Assembly: GCA_033032175.1 (NCBI GenBank)
Contig: CM065323.1
Coordinates: forward strand, 5,952,001 to 6,016,000
DNA length: 64,000 nt
Reading direction: 5' to 3'
From: Saturnia japonica
Taxonomy: Eukaryota > Arthropoda > Insecta > Lepidoptera > Saturniidae
This document shows positions 62,901 to 64,000 of the stretch, piece by piece. How positions within the stretch are numbered: the first letter of the stretch is position 1; every line of letters starts with the position of its first letter. The notes below the pieces were generated by a model. It did not search any database, had not been told where the DNA came from, and saw only the letters and a list, made by a program, of their open reading frames with translations. Position numbers and translations under genes: made by a program.

Positions 62901-63913
62901 CCTAAAATTGGCGATGAATTTATGGAAGACCTTGAAAGATGAAGACTCTTTTTAGCTCCTGTGTACCCTGAAGGATCGAATGGTACGATGTGTTTGACAT
63001 TTGCTGAGCGACCTAACAGTAGGTCATGAGCTTCTTTGGGGAGCATAAACCATCTCAAGTAATCTATGCGAGGGTTGAAACTGACTTCTGGTTCAGCGGT
63101 CGAGCATTTCATTGCAAGTTTCCGCGCTCTATTGAATAAATTTCTCGCTGTTTGGAGACATTCTGTGTGTGTCTGAGGGAAAATTCCTGGACCTATAACA
63201 AATGAACAAAATCCATGATATTATAAGGAGACGCTTTATAGAACAACTAAGGAGATTGCTGTACGTGATATAAGACTCATTGTTGTAAGAACAAGGTTAC
63301 ATGAAAAATGTTCTAATGGCAAAGTGTAATATTTTCCTTTTTAACGTTTTCAACGCTTGAAATATTTTGTAGAAAAATAAATAAACATTCATAATACGTA
63401 CATTTTATTAGTTAAAACCTTTATATATGTTTTGCCATTTTTTTGCAGACTATCATACTTACGCCTTTACGGCTTATGAAGCATAATTAAAGGATAATTA
63501 ACTATAATTTCTTCCATAACGGATTTAATAGAAATATTATGTGGTATAATGAAACTCAACACAATATTTATTTGTTAAAGTGATTAAGAGATGTACCTGA
63601 AACTCTTCTTTCGTTTACAGTTATTCTTCCACTGTTAAATCTAAGCGAATGCAAAGACTTTTTGTCTCTCAACATACTGCATGTATGATGCCGCCATTGC
63701 CCTGTTTGAGGATTCATAACGTACTGTGGCAATATCTTCCAACCTTCAGTAGCTACCATCTTCAGTGCTTCGAGAACAAATGCTAGTTCAGTGTCAGACA
63801 TGAAAAAAGGCAGTGACACCCTGCAGAAACCGGGTCGCATATGTTCATTATATATTGGAATTTCTGGTGCCTTCACATCGCTCAGTTTTCGAACGCGAGC
63901 GATTTCTTTTTGA
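50959..63913 (-). CDS. Class-V aminotransferase / PP-loop ATPase fusion protein, 3' part (11 exons)
   Basis: Minus-strand exons: 63913-63597, 63192-61642, 60714-60498, 58567-58427, 56243-56090, 55830-55689, 55445-55326, 54022-53818, 52856-52710, 51749-51534, 51076-50959. All junctions are GT/AG with matching phase. They give 1108 complete codons plus the stop; the start lies beyond the right edge. The first exon encodes the end of a class-V aminotransferase domain (GFCRVSLPFF, EGWKILPQYV, GQWRHH). The 1.55-kb second exon is a serine-rich linker with two similar helical segments (62303-62401, 62123-62221). Exons 5-10 form a PP-loop ATPase: VRPGDKVLVCLSGGRES, then AQNLDDAARAFL, LRTVKAHYRV and IRPFVYVRERALQAFA. 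The tail is acidic. In related families, the first domain frees sulfur from cysteine and the second activates tRNA for thiolation; this pairing is inferred. SGGRES replaces the usual SGGxDS. Confidence 0.85.
51275..51440 (-). repeat. Dispersed repeat family B, intronic copy
   Basis: It lies in the last intron of the large gene with 'tgtggcattttatgtgatat', 'gaagtggattataaat' and 'gaacaagggagccgacatct'. It is a partial copy. Confidence 0.65.
53410..53799 (-). mobile_element. Helitron-like element, 3'-truncated, intronic
   Basis: The 5' end on the minus strand is TCTATACAATTAATAAATTG after a host A. The body matches 27263-27762, including the ACAG tract at 53667. The CTAG end is missing. Another repeat piece with 'agctgcgggcagaagct' lies at 52965-53135. 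Confidence 0.55.
56332..56525 (-). repeat. Dispersed repeat family B, intronic copy
   Basis: It begins 'gagtttttggcggcatcttg' and contains 'ggtggcattttgcgtgatat' and 'tctaacaagaaaacgccat'. It lies in the intron between 56244 and 58426 of the large gene. Confidence 0.7.
56900..58199 (+). mobile_element. Complete mariner element, DD41D (rosa-like), 1300 bp
   Basis: Terminal inverted repeats of 32 bp (56900-56931 and 58168-58199), starting CAAGGTGTCCAGAAAGGG, match perfectly. They are flanked by TA on both sides (56898-56899, 58200-58201), the target duplication of Tc1/mariner elements. The transposase lies between on the plus strand. It sits in an intron of the large minus-strand gene, in antisense orientation. 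Perfect ends and an almost intact gene point to a recent insertion. Confidence 0.92.
57016..58095 (+). pseudogene. DD41D mariner transposase with one stop codon
   Basis: From MEQYSGTHRAFCVRAYY at 57016, the frame gives 304 residues, then TAA at 57928-57930, then 54 more in-frame residues to TAA at 58093. This totals about 359 positions, a normal transposase length. Helix-turn-helix text (IRKWIRMFENTG, SGRPRSVRD) is followed by the catalytic motifs FSDEANF, FQQDGATCHTS and SPDLSPLDYF. The spacing between the second and third aspartates is 41 residues, the DD41D class known from rosa-type elements. The single stop removes the C-terminus just after GYLKSKVY. The frame is open further upstream to 56857, but that part overlaps the inverted repeat. 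Confidence 0.9.
60062..60370 (+). mobile_element. tRNA-derived SINE (family D), full copy
   Basis: The head has a box-A-like TAGCTCAATGGTATAATG and box-B GTTCAAATCCC, spaced as in a tRNA. The body follows ('gcaatgagcctgaactttcg', 'tgtgttgttccggcagcgg', 'cttgagtcacatcgttaatt'), ending in 'ccaataaa' and a T run. It lies in an intron of the large gene. Partial copies lie at 24210-24350, 38740-38962 and 43210-43315. It is a SINE rather than a working tRNA gene, because the aminoacyl and anticodon stems are not preserved. Confidence 0.75.
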
Positions 63914-64000
63914 CTGCAATATAAATATATTTGATTTATTATCACGTACGGTACACAGCTGGTTGGTTATGTTTGGCCTTCGCACGCAATTAGCAAACTC

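Noticed and set aside
1..64000. CRISPR array, bacterial operons, integrated virus
   Set aside because: The sequence is intron-rich insect DNA; no evenly spaced direct repeats and no viral structural or replication genes were seen.

Overview
The window looks like nuclear DNA from a moth or butterfly (Lepidoptera). It is AT-rich, split by many introns, and crowded with short interspersed repeats: tRNA-derived SINEs, fossils of non-LTR retrotransposons, mariner elements and Helitron-like elements with 5'-TC and CTAG-3' ends. The species cannot be named from sequence alone. Genes were assembled by hand from reading frames, GT/AG splice sites and intron phase.

Left part (1-16 kb): mostly repeats. 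It holds one coding exon of a predicted secreted acidic protein (5765-6134, minus) and a broken DD34D mariner transposase (12261-13318, minus).

Middle part (16-47 kb): a loose cluster of four very small cysteine-rich genes read here as metallothioneins. They are a MtnB-like gene with a 4.9-kb intron (16289-21300, plus), a 39-aa gene (25526-26907, plus), a 38-aa gene facing it tail to tail (31717-30816, minus) and a 49-aa glycine-rich gene (45939-46963, plus). In all four, a phase-1 intron cuts the coding sequence after 8 or 9 codons. Three of them share an MPxPCxxCK start and a phase-1 second intron. Inside the 39-aa gene lies a second, badly damaged copy of its promoter and first exon, which looks like an assembly error or a local duplication. 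A two-exon gene for a small membrane protein (33103-34119, plus) sits among them. The rest of the middle part is LINE and SINE debris.

Right part (50.9-64 kb): eleven exons of one large minus-strand gene whose 5' end lies beyond the right edge. Reading toward its C-terminus, the product has the end of a class-V aminotransferase (cysteine-desulfurase-like) domain, a long serine-rich linker with a duplicated helical segment, and a PP-loop ATPase domain related to TtcA-type tRNA thiolation proteins. One of its introns carries a complete 1.3-kb DD41D (rosa-like) mariner element with perfect 32-bp inverted repeats and one stop codon in its transposase.

The metallothioneins would buffer zinc, copper or cadmium in the cytosol. 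The large gene joins a PLP domain of sulfur-mobilising type to a sulfur-transfer type of ATPase. No sequence link between the two sets of genes was seen.
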